Shown: positions 35,917 through 44,108 of the stretch, piece by piece
Numbering within the stretch: the stretch's first letter is position 1
Layout: each line of letters opens with the position of its first letter
Source of the DNA: Flavobacterium sp.
GTDB taxonomy: Bacteria > Bacteroidota > Bacteroidia > Flavobacteriales > Flavobacteriaceae
Length of the DNA stretch: 64,000 nucleotides
NCBI RefSeq assembly: GCF_028689845.1
Contig: NZ_JAQVCH010000004.1
Location: 1 to 64,000 of the forward strand
Direction of reading: 5' to 3'
Translations under genes and position numbers: made by a program
Notes under the pieces: generated by a model
The model's input: the letters and a program-made list of their open reading frames with translations, nothing else
The model's database searches: none
Told to the model about the DNA's origin: nothing

Positions 35917-36717
35917 ATGGAAATTTCTTCAATTATAGGATATTTTTTAGCTGTTTTAGTCGGAATTTCTTTGGGATTAATCGGCAGCGGCGGTTCTATT
36001 TTATCCGTTCCCATCTTGGTTTATATTATGCATGTTGAACCCGTCCTGGCCACAGGTTATTCTTTATTTATCGTGGGTGTTTCTGCATTAGTGGGCGGAA
36101 TTCAAAAAGCAAAACAACAATTAGTCGATTTTAAAAATGTAGCTTTATTTGGTATTCCTACGATTATAGCCGTTTTTCTTACTCGAAACTTTATTGTTCC
36201 AGCTATTCCAGAAAAACTAATCGAAATCGGCACATTTGTAGTGACAAAATCAGTATTTGTCATGCTTGTTTTTGCGGTAGTAATGGTCATCGCTTCCATT
36301 CGAATGATTAAGCCAATGCAACATAAAGAAAGTGAAAGCGACAAGCCGCTTAATATGAGAGCTATTGTTTTTCAGGGATTAGGAATTGGTTTAATAGCAG
36401 GATTTGTTGGAGCTGGTGGCGGATTTTTAATTATTCCTGCTTTGTATTTTTTAGCTAAAATTTCAATGAAAAAGGCCATCGGAACTTCTTTGTTTATTAT
36501 CGCTTTTCAATCGCTTATTGGATTTATAGGTGATTTAAATCGAACTCCAGCAATGGATTGGAATTTGTTGTTAGGTTTTACATTGGCATCGATTGTCGGG
36601 ATTTTTATCGGTAACTTATTATCAAAATATATATCTGGAGACAAATTAAAAACAAGTTTTGGATGGTTTGTGCTACTAATGGGGATTTATATTATTTTAA
36701 AAGAAGTAGTTTTGTAA
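35917..36717 (+). CDS. TauE/SafE-family sulfite or sulfonate exporter
   Basis: A 266-residue inner-membrane protein with about eight helices in two repeats. The repeat motifs are GLIGSGGSILSVPILVY near residue 20 and AGFVGAGGGFLIIPALYF near 165. TauE/SafE proteins export sulfite, sulfoacetate or related anions. It opens a three-gene unit: the methyltransferase starts 1 base after its stop. A GTAAC-N4-GTTAC palindrome sits before the promoter. Beside the persulfide dioxygenase gene, sulfite export makes sense since that enzyme releases sulfite. Confidence 0.9.
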   Translation: MEISSIIGYFLAVLVGISLGLIGSGGSILSVPILVYIMHVEPVLATGYSLFIVGVSALVGGIQKAKQQLVDFKNVALFGIPTIIAVFLTRNFIVPAIPEKLIEIGTFVVTKSVFVMLVFAVVMVIASIRMIKPMQHKESESDKPLNMRAIVFQGLGIGLIAGFVGAGGGFLIIPALYFLAKISMKKAIGTSLFIIAFQSLIGFIGDLNRTPAMDWNLLLGFTLASIVGIFIGNLLSKYISGDKLKTSFGWFVLLMGIYIILKEVVL

Positions 36718-36718
36718 T

Positions 36719-37336
36719 ATGGAAATGACTAGAAAAGAACATTGGGAAAATATTTACTCGAACAAAAAATTAGAGGAGGTAAGCTGGTATCAGCCCAAAC
36801 CAGAAGTAAGTCTAGCTTTTATTTCTGCTTATAGCTCTTCTAAAACCGATGCGATTATCGATATAGGCGGTGGCGATAGTTTTTTAATTGACTATCTTTT
36901 AAAACAGGGTTACCATGATATAACCGTGTTGGATATTTCAGAAAAAGCGCTTCAACGGGCTCAGCACCGTTTGGAATCTCTTCGTACTAAAGTACAATGG
37001 TTAACGAGTGATATCACCGAATTTAATCCACTTCAACCTTATCAAATTTGGCATGACCGAGCAGTTTTTCATTTTTTGACAGAGGAAAACGAAGTTAAAA
37101 AATATGCTTTGATTGCAGCAAAAGCATTGGCTCAAAATAGCTTGATGATTATTGGAACGTTTTCTGATAAAGGTCCTTTAAAATGTTCAGGTATTGCTAT
37201 TCAACAGTATACGGTTGCTACGATGTGTCAAGTTTTTCAAGATAATTTTGAATTAATCGATTCGAAAGAAATAATTCATCAAACACCGATGCAAACGGAA
37301 CAACAGTTTATTTTTTGCGTATTTAGAAAAAAATGA
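36719..37336 (+). CDS. class I SAM-dependent methyltransferase
   Basis: A 205-residue Rossmann-fold methyltransferase. Motif I is DAIIDIGGGDSFLIDYLL, with the acidic motif II at ITVLDISEKAL and WHDRAVFHFLTEENE further on. N-terminal RKEHWENIYSNK-EVSWYQ is typical of a Bacteroidota and proteobacterial family of small methyltransferases of unknown substrate. It lies between two sulfur-anion exporters in an overlapping operon (the next start overlaps its stop), so a thiol, sulfide or metalloid substrate is plausible; that is inference. Confidence 0.88.
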   Translation: MEMTRKEHWENIYSNKKLEEVSWYQPKPEVSLAFISAYSSSKTDAIIDIGGGDSFLIDYLLKQGYHDITVLDISEKALQRAQHRLESLRTKVQWLTSDITEFNPLQPYQIWHDRAVFHFLTEENEVKKYALIAAKALAQNSLMIIGTFSDKGPLKCSGIAIQQYTVATMCQVFQDNFELIDSKEIIHQTPMQTEQQFIFCVFRKK

Positions 37337-38313
37337 TTTCAAAAAACCAACTTCCTGGCATCTTTTTTACACTTATAATTGGTGTGCTTGTTTTTGTTTC
37401 AACCTATTTTTTTAGTTTTTTAAATAGTATTTTAGTTGGACTCTTATTGGGTATTTTCATCGGAAATATTTATAAAATAAATCCAATTTTATTTCCTGGA
37501 ATTGGTTTAATGGGTGCAAAAACCCTTGAGTTTTCAATTCTTTTTCTCGCTTTTGGAATTAATTATACCAATATGGGAAAATTAGGTTGGAAAAGTTTTG
37601 TTTTGATTGCTTTGGTTGTTTTTTCCATGATTATTCTAACCGTTTATCTCGCAAAAAAAATTAAATGTCCAGGAACAGTCGGGTGGATGGTTGGTTTTGG
37701 TACAGCCATTTGCGGTTCTAGTGCTATCGCGGCATTGGCCCCTAGTATCAGCAATAAAAACAAAGAAGATATTGGGGTTTCTATGGCAGTTGTCAATTTA
37801 TATGGAACAGTAGGAATGATACTTTTTCCGTTTATTTTAGCGGCTTTCTCTTTTACTTCAATTCAAAGCAGTTTAATTTTGGGAGGGACTTTGCATTCGG
37901 TTGGTAATGTTGTAGGTGCTGGTTTTACGATGTCTTCTGAAATTGGCGAACAAGCTTTGGCCATTAAATTAGCACGAATTTCATTATTATCACCGGGATT
38001 AATTTTCTTTAACTATATTACACAACGCAATACCATAAAAAATTGGAAACAACATTTTCAATTACCTTGGTATTTATGGGGTTTTATGGCGATAACAATT
38101 TTAGTTTCTGTGGTTGATTTTCCAAAAAATATCCTTGACGGAACTTCTGAAATAGGTAAAATTCTTCTGACCTTAGCCATGATTGCAATAGGACTTCGTG
38201 TGAGTTTTACTGCTTTATTACAATCAGGTAAACGCGGATTGATTTTTGGATTATTACTTTTTATTTTACAAACTGTCATTATCCTTTTAGGTATTTTTAT
38301 TCTAGAAATTTGA
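37333..38313 (+). CDS. YeiH-family putative sulfate exporter
   Basis: A 326-residue polytopic membrane protein of the UPF0324/YeiH family with about ten helices and the conserved GFGTAICGSSAIAALAP segment followed by AVVNLYGTVGMILFPF. Family members are proposed to export sulfate or other anions, from gene contexts rather than direct biochemistry. The ATG overlaps the methyltransferase stop (ATGA), which shows translational coupling. No terminator is visible between it and the regulatory region of the next gene. Confidence 0.88.
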   Translation: MISKNQLPGIFFTLIIGVLVFVSTYFFSFLNSILVGLLLGIFIGNIYKINPILFPGIGLMGAKTLEFSILFLAFGINYTNMGKLGWKSFVLIALVVFSMIILTVYLAKKIKCPGTVGWMVGFGTAICGSSAIAALAPSISNKNKEDIGVSMAVVNLYGTVGMILFPFILAAFSFTSIQSSLILGGTLHSVGNVVGAGFTMSSEIGEQALAIKLARISLLSPGLIFFNYITQRNTIKNWKQHFQLPWYLWGFMAITILVSVVDFPKNILDGTSEIGKILLTLAMIAIGLRVSFTALLQSGKRGLIFGLLLFILQTVIILLGIFILEI

Positions 38314-38472
38314 TAAATGTTGGGATTGTGTAATCAATAAGTAAAGTCAAAAACCAACAGTATTATTCCATTACAATCTGTTATCTTGTTAAAATAAGAC
38401 ACGTTAAATAATGTTAATTCCGATATCGAGTGAAAAATCAGTTCAAATTGGGTTTTAATATTTCTTATCTTT

Positions 38473-38516
38473 GTAACTAAAGTTACTGCTATTGTGAGGT
38501 TAAGCAATTAGTTTTG
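38473..38516 (+). promoter_or_regulatory. Crp/Fnr-type operator and -7 box of the persulfide dioxygenase operon
   Basis: GTAACTAAAGTTAC (38473-38486) differs by one base from the TauE site. Its centre is 29.5 bp upstream of TAGTTTTG (38509-38516), a perfect -7 box, placing it near -41.5. It also overlaps the last base of another TAnnTTTG (TATCTTTG, 38466-38473), so binding could switch between two promoters. Confidence 0.78.
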
Positions 38517-38538
38517 TAAAAAATTAAAAATATATTTT

Positions 38539-39942
38539 ATGAAAATTGAACAAATTTATACGGGATGCTTGGCTCAAGGAGCCTATTATATAGAAAGTAA
38601 AGGTGAAGTAGCAATTATAGATCCTTTACGGGAAGTACAACCCTATTTAGATAAAGCCGAACAAAGTCAAGCCAAAATCAACTATATTTTTGAAACCCAT
38701 TTTCATGCTGATTTTGTGAGTGGCCATGTTACTTTAGCAGAAAAAACGGGAGCTCCAATTGTTTTTGGTCCAAATGCAAATCCAACGTTTAAAGCACATA
38801 TTGCCAAAGATGGTGAGGTGTTTAAGCTAGGCGATATTACCATTACGGCATTGCATACGCCCGGACATACCATGGAAAGCACCACATATTTATTAAAAGA
38901 TAAAGAGGGAAAAGATTACGCTATTTTTAGTGGCGATACGTTGTTTTTAGGTGATGTTGGCCGACCCGACTTAGCTCAAAAAGCTGCCGATATGACTAAG
39001 GAGCAATTAGCCGGATTATTGTTTGACAGTTTGCGTACAAAAATTATGACGTTAGCAGATGAGGTCATTGTTTATCCAGCACATGGTGCAGGTTCTGCAT
39101 GCGGAAAGAATTTAAGCAAAGAAACGGTGGGAACTATTGGCGAACAAAAAGCAACTAATTATGCTTTGCGTGCCAATATGACTAAAGAAGAATTTGTAAA
39201 GGAAGTAACAGATGGTTTGTTGCCTCCGCCGGCTTACTTTCCGATGAATGTTCAATTGAATAAAGAAGGGTACGGCGATGTTGAAAATATCATTAAAGAA
39301 GCTAAAGCCTATGAACCTTCTGTTTTTGAAATGATTGCAAACGAAACTGATGCGTTGGTTTTAGACGTTCGTCATCAAGATGATTTTGCAAAAGGACATA
39401 TTCCAAAATCTATTTTTATTGGGATTGACGGTGGATTTGCTCCGTGGGTTGGTGCATTAATCTTAGATTATAAACAACCTATTTTATTAATTACACCAGA
39501 AGGAAAAGAAAAAGAAACCATCACTCGCTTGGCACGAGTTGGTTATGACAATACCATTGGTTATTTAAAGGGTGGATTTGAAGCATGGAAAAAAGCAGGT
39601 TTAGAATACGATACGGTTTCTACCATAGAAGCTCTCGTATTGGCTGATATGAATTATAGCAAACTCAACGTTTTTGATGTAAGAAAACCGGGTGAATATG
39701 CTTCTGAACATATGGTTGATGTGCCTTTAACACCATTGGATTTTTTAAATGAACACTTAGCAGAATTTCCAAAAGAAGAACCATTTTATTTATATTGTGC
39801 AGGTGGATACCGCAGTATGATTGCCGCTTCTATTTTAAAATCAAGAGGTTATCACAATGTTATCGATGTAAAAGGTGGTTACGTTGCTATAAAAAACACT
39901 ACTATCGAGCGAACAGCCTATGTTTGTCCGAGTACCTTATAA
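38539..39942 (+). CDS. persulfide dioxygenase-rhodanese fusion (CstB-like)
   Basis: A 467-residue protein of three parts. Residues 1-245 are a metallo-beta-lactamase-fold persulfide dioxygenase of the ETHE1/CstB type, with iron ligands in THFHADFVSGH (53-63), a His in HTPGHT and Asp in FSGDTLFLGDVGRPD. Residues 265-360 are a rhodanese-like domain with no catalytic Cys (LLITPEGKEKE). Residues 370-467 are a rhodanese with active Cys420 (YCAGGYRSM). CstB in Staphylococcus has this architecture and oxidises thiol persulfide to thiosulfate. Regulation probably by the Crp/Fnr site upstream. Confidence 0.93.
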   Translation: MKIEQIYTGCLAQGAYYIESKGEVAIIDPLREVQPYLDKAEQSQAKINYIFETHFHADFVSGHVTLAEKTGAPIVFGPNANPTFKAHIAKDGEVFKLGDITITALHTPGHTMESTTYLLKDKEGKDYAIFSGDTLFLGDVGRPDLAQKAADMTKEQLAGLLFDSLRTKIMTLADEVIVYPAHGAGSACGKNLSKETVGTIGEQKATNYALRANMTKEEFVKEVTDGLLPPPAYFPMNVQLNKEGYGDVENIIKEAKAYEPSVFEMIANETDALVLDVRHQDDFAKGHIPKSIFIGIDGGFAPWVGALILDYKQPILLITPEGKEKETITRLARVGYDNTIGYLKGGFEAWKKAGLEYDTVSTIEALVLADMNYSKLNVFDVRKPGEYASEHMVDVPLTPLDFLNEHLAEFPKEEPFYLYCAGGYRSMIAASILKSRGYHNVIDVKGGYVAIKNTTIERTAYVCPSTL

Positions 39943-39974
39943 TCTAATCCCCAGAAAATCAAATATATATATAT

Positions 39975-40337
39975 ATGAAAAAAATTGTTTTTTTAGTTTT
40001 ATTAGCTGTGATGACTATTTCATGTCAGTCACAAACCAACCCGAAGATTAAAGTTTTACCCGTTGCAGAATATAAATCTCATATTAGTAAGGAATCAGTT
40101 CAATTAGTTGATGTGCGAACACCGGCAGAATTTAAAGAAGGAGCAATTCCAAATGCCTTAAATATTGATGTGAATAATGCCGCTTTTGACGAAGAGATTC
40201 AAAAATTAGACAAAACAAAACCTGTTTACGTTTATTGCCGAAGTGGTGCTAGAAGTCAGACCGCCGCTCATAAAATGGTGGAGATGGGTTTTGTAGAAGT
40301 GATAGATTTAGCTGGCGGTTATCTAAGATGGAATTAA
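39975..40337 (+). CDS. rhodanese-like lipoprotein
   Basis: A 120-residue exported lipoprotein (lipobox TISC, Cys17) with one rhodanese domain. The active-site loop is CRSGARSQTA with Cys88, and the usual DVRTPAEFKEGAIPNALNI precedes it. Rhodaneses move sulfane sulfur. The periplasmic place suggests handling of extracellular persulfide or thiosulfate. It lies 32 bp after the dioxygenase stop and 21 bp before the thioredoxin gene, in one operon. The short AT repeat before its start (39964-39975) is just a spacer. Confidence 0.9.
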   Translation: MKKIVFLVLLAVMTISCQSQTNPKIKVLPVAEYKSHISKESVQLVDVRTPAEFKEGAIPNALNIDVNNAAFDEEIQKLDKTKPVYVYCRSGARSQTAAHKMVEMGFVEVIDLAGGYLRWN

Positions 40338-40358
40338 AAAACCAAAAAATTTAGAAAA

Positions 40359-40658
40359 ATGAAAACTTTCCAAGAAATTATTCAGTCCGATAAACCAGTT
40401 TTAATTGACTTTTTTGCTACTTGGTGCGGACCTTGTCAACAATTGGGCCCAATTTTAAAACAAGTGAAAGAGGTAATGGGCGAACGCATTTCTATTCTTA
40501 AAATTGATGTAGAAAAAAATGAACAATTAGCGGCCCAATATCAGGTGAAAGGTGTACCAACCATGCTCTTGTTTCAGAATGGAAAGCAACTCTGGCGACA
40601 ATCGGGCGTTTTAAGTAAAGAACAACTTATTCAAATCATTACTGAAAAGAGTAATTAA
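40359..40658 (+). CDS. thioredoxin
   Basis: A 99-residue thioredoxin with the canonical active site WCGPC (Cys23, Cys26) and the cis-proline loop VKGVPTMLLF. It has no signal, so it acts in the cytoplasm. As part of the persulfide operon it could reduce the persulfide or the rhodanese-bound sulfur. The length is normal and the motifs are intact. Confidence 0.93.
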   Translation: MKTFQEIIQSDKPVLIDFFATWCGPCQQLGPILKQVKEVMGERISILKIDVEKNEQLAAQYQVKGVPTMLLFQNGKQLWRQSGVLSKEQLIQIITEKSN

Positions 40659-40735
40659 GAAAAGCTTGTATTTTTAAGTTTTTGGTTCTATTATTAAATT
40701 TAACATTTAATATTAAAGTAGTTCCATTAATTTTA

Positions 40736-40743
40736 TATATTTG
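40736..40743 (+). promoter_or_regulatory. -7 element of the small Cys-rich gene
   Basis: TATATTTG matches TAnnTTTG, 37 bases before the start codon at 40781. No clear TTG is seen at -33. Confidence 0.5.
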
Positions 40744-40780
40744 TAGTATTCAATTGTTTAATCTTAAATTATAAAAAAAT

Positions 40781-40981
40781 ATGAAAAAATTAGTTTCCTA
40801 TGTTGCTATAGCGGCATTTATGTTCTCAATTAATGCTTTTGCAGGAGTAACACAAGAACAAGAAAAGAAAAAAGAAAAAGCTAAAACTGAAAAATCTTCA
40901 ACTGAAGATAAAAAAGAATGTGGAACCGAGAAAAAAGGTGGATGTTGCTCTTCTAAAAAAGCTGAAGATAAAAAAGCATAA
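40781..40981 (+). CDS. small exported Lys/Glu/Cys-rich peptide
   Basis: A 66-residue protein with a signal peptide (MKKLVSYVAIAAFMFSINAFAG). The mature part is a highly charged stretch of Lys and Glu ending in CGTEKKGGCCSSKK, which gives a Cys pair and one more Cys in a flexible tail. Metal binding or thiol buffering is possible, but there is no named family I can cite. It has its own -7 box and terminator, so it may not be part of the operon before it. Confidence 0.75.
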   Translation: MKKLVSYVAIAAFMFSINAFAGVTQEQEKKKEKAKTEKSSTEDKKECGTEKKGGCCSSKKAEDKKA

Positions 40982-41001
40982 TACTTTTTTTGACTTTATA
41001 T

Positions 41002-41035
41002 AAAAAGTGTTCGAATAATCGGACACTTTTTTTTT
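41002..41035 (+). terminator. terminator of the small Cys-rich gene
   Basis: AAAAGTGTTCG and CGGACACTTTT pair over 11 bp with one wobble, with a nine-T run after it. Confidence 0.88.
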
Positions 41036-41124
41036 GTTTCTAACAAAAATATTTATCAACAATATTTGCACATAACTTGTTCATTTCTTTATATTCAAAA
41101 AGGATATAAAAGTCTTATTAGAAT

Positions 41125-41132
41125 TATATTTG
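41125..41132 (+). promoter_or_regulatory. -7 element of nrdD
   Basis: TATATTTG matches TAnnTTTG, 39 bases before nrdD. The -33 region is not convincing. The palindromes seen before the nos, nor and ric genes are absent here. Confidence 0.5.
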
Positions 41133-41171
41133 TAAAAGTCAACTCAAATATTTCTACTCAAAACAAGCAAT

Positions 41172-43292
41172 ATGGAAAAATATGTTATCAAAAGAAATGG
41201 AGCTTATGTTCCTTTTGAAACCTTTAAAATTGAGGAAGCAATTAGAAAAGCTTTCCAAAGTGAATCACAACCAGTTTCGCTAGAAGTCATCGCTAGTGTA
41301 TTTGGTCAATTAGAATCAAAAGAAACTTGGGCAGTTGAAGAAGTACAAGATTTAATTGAAAAAGCATTATCAGAATTTGGATTTTTTAACGTCATGCGTT
41401 CGTTTATGTTATATCGGCATACCCGAAAATTACAACGAGAGCACATTCTGGGTTTAAATGAAGATACGACTTATGTAGACAGCTCTCAGACCATTGAAGA
41501 ATATATTCAACAAACCGATTGGCGAATTAATGCCAATGCAAATACCTCTTATTCTAACGCAGGCCTAGTCAATAATGTAGCAGGAAAAATCATTGCCAAT
41601 TATTGGTTAGATAAAGTTTATGCCAAAGAAGAAGGTTATGCACATCGGAATGGCGACATTCACATACACGATTTAGATTGTTTAACAGGTTATTGTGCAG
41701 GGTGGAGTTTACGCGTTTTATTAAATGATGGATTCAATGGCGTTCGTGGTCGTGTAGAAAGCAGACCGCCAGCTCATTTCCGAGAAGCTTTGGGTCAGAT
41801 GGCCAATTTTTTAGGAATTTTACAGAGTGAATGGGCAGGAGCACAGGCTTTTAGTTCTTTCGATACTTATTTAGCTCCCTATGTTTTTAAAGATAAACTT
41901 AGTTTTGACGAAGTGCTTAAAGCGGTTCGAAGTTTTGTTTATAATTTAAATGTTCCCGCTCGTTGGGGTCAGTCTCCGTTTACAAATATTACTATAGACT
42001 GGGTTGTTCCAGAGGATTTAAAAGAACAAATTCCGACTCGGAATAATGAACATTTATTTTTGCATAAAGCAACACCCGAAATGCTTGAACGAGCCAGAGA
42101 AAGAGGTGTTGAGAGCGTAACTGAACTCCGCTATGAACATTTTCAACCCGAAATGAACTTAATCAACAAAGCCTATTATACTATCATGACGGAAGGCGAT
42201 GCAAATGGTCAACCGTTTACGTTTCCAATTCCAACCGTGAATATTACTGAAGATTTTGATTGGTATGGAGAAAACACGGATATTCTATTTGAAAATACAG
42301 CCAAGATAGGCTCTTCTTATTTTCAAAATTTTATCGGAAGTCAATATACGCTCAATGACCTAGGAGAAAAAGTAGAAAATCCAAATGCCTACAAACCCAA
42401 TGCGGTACGAAGTATGTGCTGCCGTTTGCAACTCGATTTACGCGAATTACTCAAACGGGGAAATGGGCTTTTTGGAAGTGCAGAAATGACCGGAAGTATT
42501 GGGGTTGTTACCATCAATATGGCACGTTTAGGTTATTTGTATGCTCAAAATAAAACGGATTTTTACACGCAATTAGATCGACTGTTATTGCTTTCTAAAT
42601 CGACCTTAGAAAAGAAACGAGTTTTTATTAAAGAGATGTATGACCGAGGAATATTTCCGTATACCAAACGCTATTTGCCACATTTTAACAATCATTTTTC
42701 AACCATTGGGGTAAATGGAATGAATGAGATGGTTTTAAATTTTACCAAAGGCGAACAGGATATTACGAGTAATTTTGGGACAGAAATGGCCACTGAAATA
42801 TTAGAATTTATTCGTAATCGGATGCGTGAATTTCAAGAAGAAACAGGCAATTTATATAACCTAGAAGCCACTCCAGCCGAAGGAACTACGTATCGCTTTG
42901 CGAAAGAAGATAAAAAACGTTATTCAGATATTATTCAAGCAGGCGAAGGTGAAAACATCTATTATACCAACAGTTCGCAGATTCCGGTGGATTATACCGA
43001 GGATCCGTTTGAAGCTTTATTAATGCAAGATAATTTGCAATGTCAATATACCGGTGGTACAGTTTTACACCTTTATATGAATGAAAAAATTAGCACACCT
43101 GAAGCTTGTCGAAATTTTGTCAAAAAAGTAATAACCAATTTTAAATTACCATATATCACCGTTACTCCTGTGTTTAGCGTTTGTTCGGTGCACGGATATT
43201 TAAACGGCGAACACGAATACTGTCCAACCTGTGATGAACTTTTATTAACTCAATTAAATTTAGAAAACCATGAACCAAACACCACAAACTAA
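41172..43292 (+). CDS. nrdD: anaerobic ribonucleoside-triphosphate reductase, catalytic chain lacking the glycyl-radical domain
   Basis: NrdD makes deoxyribonucleotides without oxygen. The 706-residue protein has an N-terminal ATP cone (residues 1-90), the ten-stranded barrel core (RNGDIHIHDLDCLTGYCAGWS with a core Cys, FPIPTVNITEDFDW, GSIGVVTINMARLGY) and a C-terminal zinc ribbon (CSVHGYLNGEHEYCPTC). A canonical NrdD then has the radical-bearing R-V-x-G-Y segment. Here the chain ends after ELLLTQLNLENHEPNTTN, and that segment is encoded in the next, overlapping frame. The enzyme would need that partner to work. Confidence 0.93.
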   Translation: MEKYVIKRNGAYVPFETFKIEEAIRKAFQSESQPVSLEVIASVFGQLESKETWAVEEVQDLIEKALSEFGFFNVMRSFMLYRHTRKLQREHILGLNEDTTYVDSSQTIEEYIQQTDWRINANANTSYSNAGLVNNVAGKIIANYWLDKVYAKEEGYAHRNGDIHIHDLDCLTGYCAGWSLRVLLNDGFNGVRGRVESRPPAHFREALGQMANFLGILQSEWAGAQAFSSFDTYLAPYVFKDKLSFDEVLKAVRSFVYNLNVPARWGQSPFTNITIDWVVPEDLKEQIPTRNNEHLFLHKATPEMLERARERGVESVTELRYEHFQPEMNLINKAYYTIMTEGDANGQPFTFPIPTVNITEDFDWYGENTDILFENTAKIGSSYFQNFIGSQYTLNDLGEKVENPNAYKPNAVRSMCCRLQLDLRELLKRGNGLFGSAEMTGSIGVVTINMARLGYLYAQNKTDFYTQLDRLLLLSKSTLEKKRVFIKEMYDRGIFPYTKRYLPHFNNHFSTIGVNGMNEMVLNFTKGEQDITSNFGTEMATEILEFIRNRMREFQEETGNLYNLEATPAEGTTYRFAKEDKKRYSDIIQAGEGENIYYTNSSQIPVDYTEDPFEALLMQDNLQCQYTGGTVLHLYMNEKISTPEACRNFVKKVITNFKLPYITVTPVFSVCSVHGYLNGEHEYCPTCDELLLTQLNLENHEPNTTN

Positions 43293-43440
43293 AACGCTTT
43301 TAGAGCAACACAATGAATTACGTACCAAATGCTTAGTGTATACACGAGTAATGGGTTATCATCGTCCGGTTGAAAGTTTTAATATCGGAAAAAAAGGCGA
43401 ACATAAACAACGTACACACTTTAATGAAATCAAGTGCTAA
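43270..43440 (+). CDS. separate glycyl-radical domain of NrdD (56 residues)
   Basis: This small gene carries the C-terminal part of class III reductases: CLVYTRVMGYHRPVESFN then IGKKGEHKQR, matching the RVxGY-x-RPV-x-x-x-N-x-GK-x-E radical site, in which Gly in RVMGY would be the radical residue. It is in the +1 frame relative to nrdD, starts at its own ATG, overlaps the nrdD stop by 23 bp and runs into nrdG by 17 bp. It is either a stand-alone subunit (like GrcA for pyruvate formate-lyase) or joined by frameshifting. The 33 residues before the motif look like a linker of its own. Confidence 0.8.
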   Translation: MNQTPQTKTLLEQHNELRTKCLVYTRVMGYHRPVESFNIGKKGEHKQRTHFNEIKC

Positions 43441-44107
43441 AAAATTAATTCATAGCATTACTGCTTTTACATTATTGGATTATCCCGATAAAACAGCTTG
43501 CATTCTTTGGTTTGCAGGTTGCAATATGAAATGCAGCTATTGTTATAATCCAGAGATTGTATTCGGGAAAGGAAATTATACCATTCCCGAATTACTTTCT
43601 TTTTTAGAAAAAAGAAAGAATTTATTAGACGCTGTCGTTTTTAGCGGAGGAGAATGTTTGTTATATCCTGATGTCTTAGAACTGATGACTTTGGTAAAAA
43701 AAATGGGTTTTTTAATAAAAGTAGATACAAATGGAAGTATTCCGTTGCGATTACAACAAGCTATTGATTTAGAGATGATTGATTATGTGGCATTAGATTT
43801 TAAAGCACCACTATCCAAAACAAAAAGTATAACCAAAGCCGATTTTTACGAACATTTTATCCAATGTGTTGCGATTCTTCAAGAAGCTCAAATACCTTTT
43901 GAAGTGCGAACAACAGTACATTCTGATTTATTGGATGAAAGTGATTTAAAAGAAATGATTTCTATCTTAGAAGAGAAGCAGTATCGCGGAAATTATTACT
44001 TGCAATCCTTTCGAAATGGAGTGGAGACTATAGAAAAAATGAACCCTTCGAAATTCAAAGCGTTCACTCATTTGTCTACCGAGACGATTTGGGTTCAAAT
44101 GCGATAA
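43424..44107 (+). CDS. nrdG: NrdG, radical-SAM activase of anaerobic ribonucleotide reductase
   Basis: NrdG uses a [4Fe-4S] cluster and SAM to make the glycyl radical in NrdD. The 227-residue protein has the CxxxCxxC motif as CNMKCSYC near the N-terminus, the preceding LDYPDKTACILWFAGC, and VVFSGGECLLYPD. The ATG at 43424 begins MKSSAKKLIHSITAFTLLDYPD; a longer reading from 43370 adds 18 residues overlapping the small gene and is unlikely. It ends next to the convergent decarboxylase gene. Confidence 0.93.
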   Translation: MKSSAKKLIHSITAFTLLDYPDKTACILWFAGCNMKCSYCYNPEIVFGKGNYTIPELLSFLEKRKNLLDAVVFSGGECLLYPDVLELMTLVKKMGFLIKVDTNGSIPLRLQQAIDLEMIDYVALDFKAPLSKTKSITKADFYEHFIQCVAILQEAQIPFEVRTTVHSDLLDESDLKEMISILEEKQYRGNYYLQSFRNGVETIEKMNPSKFKAFTHLSTETIWVQMR

Positions 44108-44108
44108 A

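Noticed and set aside
39961..39976. Short AT repeat (tatatatatata) before the rhodanese lipoprotein
   Set aside because: Too short and AT-rich to mean more than a spacer; a phase-variation role would need a longer tract.
41040..41171. Search for the nos-type palindrome before nrdD
   Set aside because: Expected for an anaerobic gene, but no ATGATT/AATCAT pair is present at the 29.5-bp distance from TATATTTG. nrdD seems to be under other control.
43270..43440. Simple sequencing error as cause of the split nrdD
   Set aside because: Not fully excluded, but the small gene has its own ATG, a distinct linker and precise overlaps with both neighbours, which an accidental frameshift would not give so neatly. 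Kept as a finding with this caveat.
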